DNA from: Stenopsyche tienmushanensis
Taxonomy: Eukaryota; Arthropoda; Insecta; Trichoptera; Stenopsychidae
Direction of reading: 5' to 3'
NCBI GenBank assembly: GCA_008973525.1
Contig: WACJ01000321.1
Span: 1-64,000 of the forward strand
Length of the DNA: 64,000 bases
Made by a program: the position numbers and the translations under genes. This document shows positions 61,300 to 64,000 of the stretch, piece after piece (position 1 is the stretch's first letter; every line of letters begins with the position of its first letter). The notes under the pieces were generated by a model. The model ran no database searches, was not told the origin of the DNA, and saw nothing but the letters and a program-made list of their open reading frames with translations.

Positions 61300-62027
61300 A
61301 GACGAGAAAACTAGTAAAATCGCTTGCTTTTCCTGTTGAAGTTGAAACATTCAATCTTAATACGTATACTGGCATTTTTTTTCTTTTGCGACAGAAAATT
61401 TTCCAACCCCTGCGCTTATGCTTCAGATATAGTTTTCATCTGATTTGACAATAATTTAATTAAGAATCGTTTCCCAAATGTTTCAGAATTATTCCACTGC
61501 GTAATAAAATTAAAAATAAACACCGGGATGAACTTCACCACTAACTTCGAAAAACAAGATTCTCGGTCCTTTGACGGATTATTTCTCTCGTTAAATATAT
61601 CGACTGACGGTCAATGAACCATTTTTTCTATCGTTGTGCGTTAAAACTGGATAGAAGAGATAGCTAAGATTTTTTGATGTCGGTAAAACATAATTAAACA
61701 TGGGGATAACATATATCTCTATATGTATATTACTAATGATTTTTCAAAGCCAGTCGCATAATTCAGCGCCCATTTACACATCATTTTTTATCAACAACCT
61801 TAACAAAAAAACCGGTAATCTGCTATAAATCAGATAAAAAGAATAATTTTATTTAAAGATTAATAGCTGATATTTTATAAACTGAGCATTTCCCTTGTTG
61901 ATTTATTATATAGTTGGGAACGATTTGTAGGATATTTGAAAAAATATATATTCTTCACTTTGATGATTTATTGTTATTGTTTGAATTTAACTGTTAATGT
62001 TGGATAATATGGAATTTTCAGTATTGT
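61300..62027. other. Intergenic, nothing recognised
   Basis: Spacer on the 3' side of the second TIL gene; no coding or repeat structure supported. Confidence 0.4.
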
Positions 62028-63936
62028 TTAACATTTTTTGCAATGTGACAGTTTGATGCATGTGTTGTCGTCTTTTACATAACCACTGATACACATACAT
62101 CCTGGTTTGCAAGGTTTAGGTGGAACCTTTGGATTTTTGCAGGTTGCAGGCTTTATTGGAGCGCATTTCTTGTATTTTTGTAGAGGAGGACACCCTAAAA
62201 TATTACGACTGAATATTAAACCAGTGTTTTAAAACCATTCAATAAATATAGATATGTTACATTTAAATATATTTTTGAACAAAAAATTCAATACTTTTGG
62301 TAGATGATGTACTTTATCATATTTCTACATAATTTAATATTCGCATACCACAATTTGAGCGACACTCAATATCTGCAGTTTTTAAAATATTTCCACATGT
62401 AACACCATTCAAATTACCATTATAAAATACACACGATCTTACGGATTAATAGAATATAATGTCAAATAAATAAAACCTCAATTTACTTACGACATTTGTT
62501 CAATGGAATGCATTGATTTTTATTGTTTCTCACGTATCCTTTGATACAAAAACATCCTTTATTGCAGCCTTTGGGACAACCAGGGTTTGGGTCGAGGCAT
62601 TTTGGATCGCAACGTCCACATACGTTATATATTTCATTTAAACCAGGGCATACAACAGCTAAAATACAAACAAAAATCATCGGTTAAATAGCAAAACAGC
62701 ATCATATAATGTTTAACTTCATTGTGTGACATACTTCGATTTGCGTAATGATACATTGATGGATATTTAGCACAATTGTAGGACTTCAACACGTTTATCA
62801 ATAACATCAAATTGTCGATGATTTTTTTCACCGTGTAATAATGAAGCCACGTATAATAGACGCCGCGTAAATCGAGGGTCGACTAACGAAGGACTAGGAT
62901 CTTGCATTTTATTAACACTTTACGGACAATTGGAGCATTTTAAAGAGCAAATGTTATATTATTGAAGAAAAGCTCTTAGAGCACTGATAATCTAATGCAT
63001 CTAGCAAATGGATTTTGTGTGAATGCATCTAAAAATGCGATGACTTCCTAATCTACATCATTTCCAAAACCACGAAGAATACAACGCAAAAGTAGTATCG
63101 TCGTTGCGATGTTCAGATCGTTCTTCTTTTTTAACAATAGAACGCACTTATCTGTTTGGCGACAATGTCTGCTTATAGATCAATAAGTATCTTATCAATA
63201 TTTGATTAAAATGTTGAAGTTTTTTATATAAAGCGGATTGCCAAATGTGGACGATTGCAATATTTAAAGCGATGTTCTATTGGCGAACATATCCTCACTC
63301 GATATACCATTTTAAGTTCAACTCCAGATGAAGTCGAGGGTTTCATGGATTTACTCAAGACTTTTTGTAAATGTATTTAATTAATTAAAGTTGGGTTCTC
63401 ATAATTTTCTTCAAGAATAAAAAAAAAAGACGCGCGTATCTTTTGATCATGATTTGGATAATGTGACAAGGGTTGTCTTTGAAACATCCTTATTTAATAT
63501 CATCAATTAATATTAGATTACTCACGACATTCTTCGATAGGGATGCATCTTCCTTTATTCCTTATAAAACCACTTTTACAGAAGCATCCTCGCACGCATT
63601 GCTTTGTACATATGGGATTCTTCTGCTCGCAAGTTGGTTGACAAGCCGTACCACAGTTTTTGTATTCAGAGTTTGGATCAGTGCAATTTTTGGCTGCAAT
63701 AAATTTGTTTGCATTTTAAAATTATTATGTATTAATTCAATATGCAAATTACTTAAAAACATAATGCTTACGACATTGCGATATTAGTATGCAGTTATTC
63801 TGATGCAAAACATATCCATCTGAACATGTGCATCCGTCCACGCACCTAGATGAACAAAGAGGTGTTCTATCATCACACGTCGCTGTACATTCCGATCCAC
63901 ATATTTTGTATACTTCATTAGGTTTTGTACAATTTG
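62028..63936 (-). CDS. Second multi-TIL inhibitor gene, 5' end beyond the right edge
   Basis: Four TIL exons on the minus strand: 63936-63772, 63693-63526, 62658-62491 and 62194-62028 (stop). All splice in phase 1. The first three are classic 10-Cys domains, for example TDPNSEYKNCGTACQPTC and PGLNEIYNVCGRCDPKC. The last has the reduced 8-Cys frame plus an extra Cys in its end CKKC. Predicted P1 residues, two before the sixth canonical Cys, are Ser, Lys, Lys and Lys. No signal-peptide exon is inside the window, so more domains probably lie to the right. The open reading just upstream of the 62658 acceptor (MIFVCILAV) mimics a signal peptide but overlaps the pyrimidine tract; I treat it as intron. 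The gene is a tandem paralogue of the 50-58 kb gene. Confidence 0.82.
62345..62450 (-). pseudogene. Possible Cys-rich exon relic between TIL exons
   Basis: On the minus strand a short frame (FYNGNLNGVTCGNILKTA, then ECRSNCG) ends at a GT and starts after an AG, but its entry phase does not match the neighbouring exon. Either a degenerate TIL exon or chance. Confidence 0.25.
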
Positions 63937-64000
63937 CTGAAATATAAGCATATGATATCGTTTAGTCGTAAATATTTAAAGAACATTTGTGCTGTGAGTA

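Noticed and set aside
62483..62690. MIFVCILAVVC as a signal peptide for a one-domain TIL gene
   Set aside because: Short and overlaps a good acceptor (TATTTTAG); the exon has the standard phase-1 start, so intron read-through is the simpler reading.
1..64000. CRISPR arrays, bacterial operons, tRNA or rRNA genes
   Set aside because: No repeat-spacer pattern, cloverleaf or rRNA block was seen; gene structure is plainly eukaryotic.

Overview
The window is animal nuclear DNA, almost certainly from an insect. It is AT-rich, its genes have GT-AG introns, and its spacers are packed with decayed mariner, Helitron, piggyBac, hAT and RTE copies. The gene set (CLIP-domain serine protease, tandem TIL-domain inhibitors, Nanos, Ras suppressor protein 1) is typical of arthropods. 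I could not fix the insect order from sequence alone. Exon coordinates come from reading splice sites by eye and checking that every junction keeps phase.

Layout, left to right. The 3' part of a TFIIIC subunit (GTF3C3-like, +) is cut by the left edge and carries an apparent 1-base frameshift. An intact 11-exon DNA ligase IV gene follows (+, 938 codons), then a gene-poor, transposon-rich stretch (10.2-19.4 kb). A 10-exon secreted CLIP serine protease (+) has a 4.6 kb first intron and an unusual His at its activation site. Next come a mitochondrial crotonase/enoyl-CoA hydratase-like gene (+) and an 8-exon nuclear-envelope membrane protein of the NEMP family (+). A very small Nanos-like gene (-) is followed by mariner copies and an intronless Ser/Arg/His-rich repeat protein (+). 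A bounded Helitron (-) and Ras suppressor protein 1 (-) come next.

The right quarter (50-64 kb) is the most distinctive part. One minus-strand gene has a signal-peptide exon followed by 25 intact one-exon TIL (trypsin-inhibitor-like) domains plus one broken exon. All internal exons are phase 1-1. The five N-terminal domains are classic 10-cysteine TILs. The other 20 have 8 cysteines, lacking the two that normally pair with each other. The youngest, most amplified domains all show Lys at the predicted P1 position. Part of the array is three near-identical 549-bp copies of a two-exon block. A second multi-TIL gene (-) runs off the right edge.

The genes do not form one pathway. A plausible theme links only the CLIP protease and the TIL proteins: extracellular serine-protease cascades and their inhibitors, as in insect immunity. 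That link is inference from family roles, not from anything regulatory seen here.
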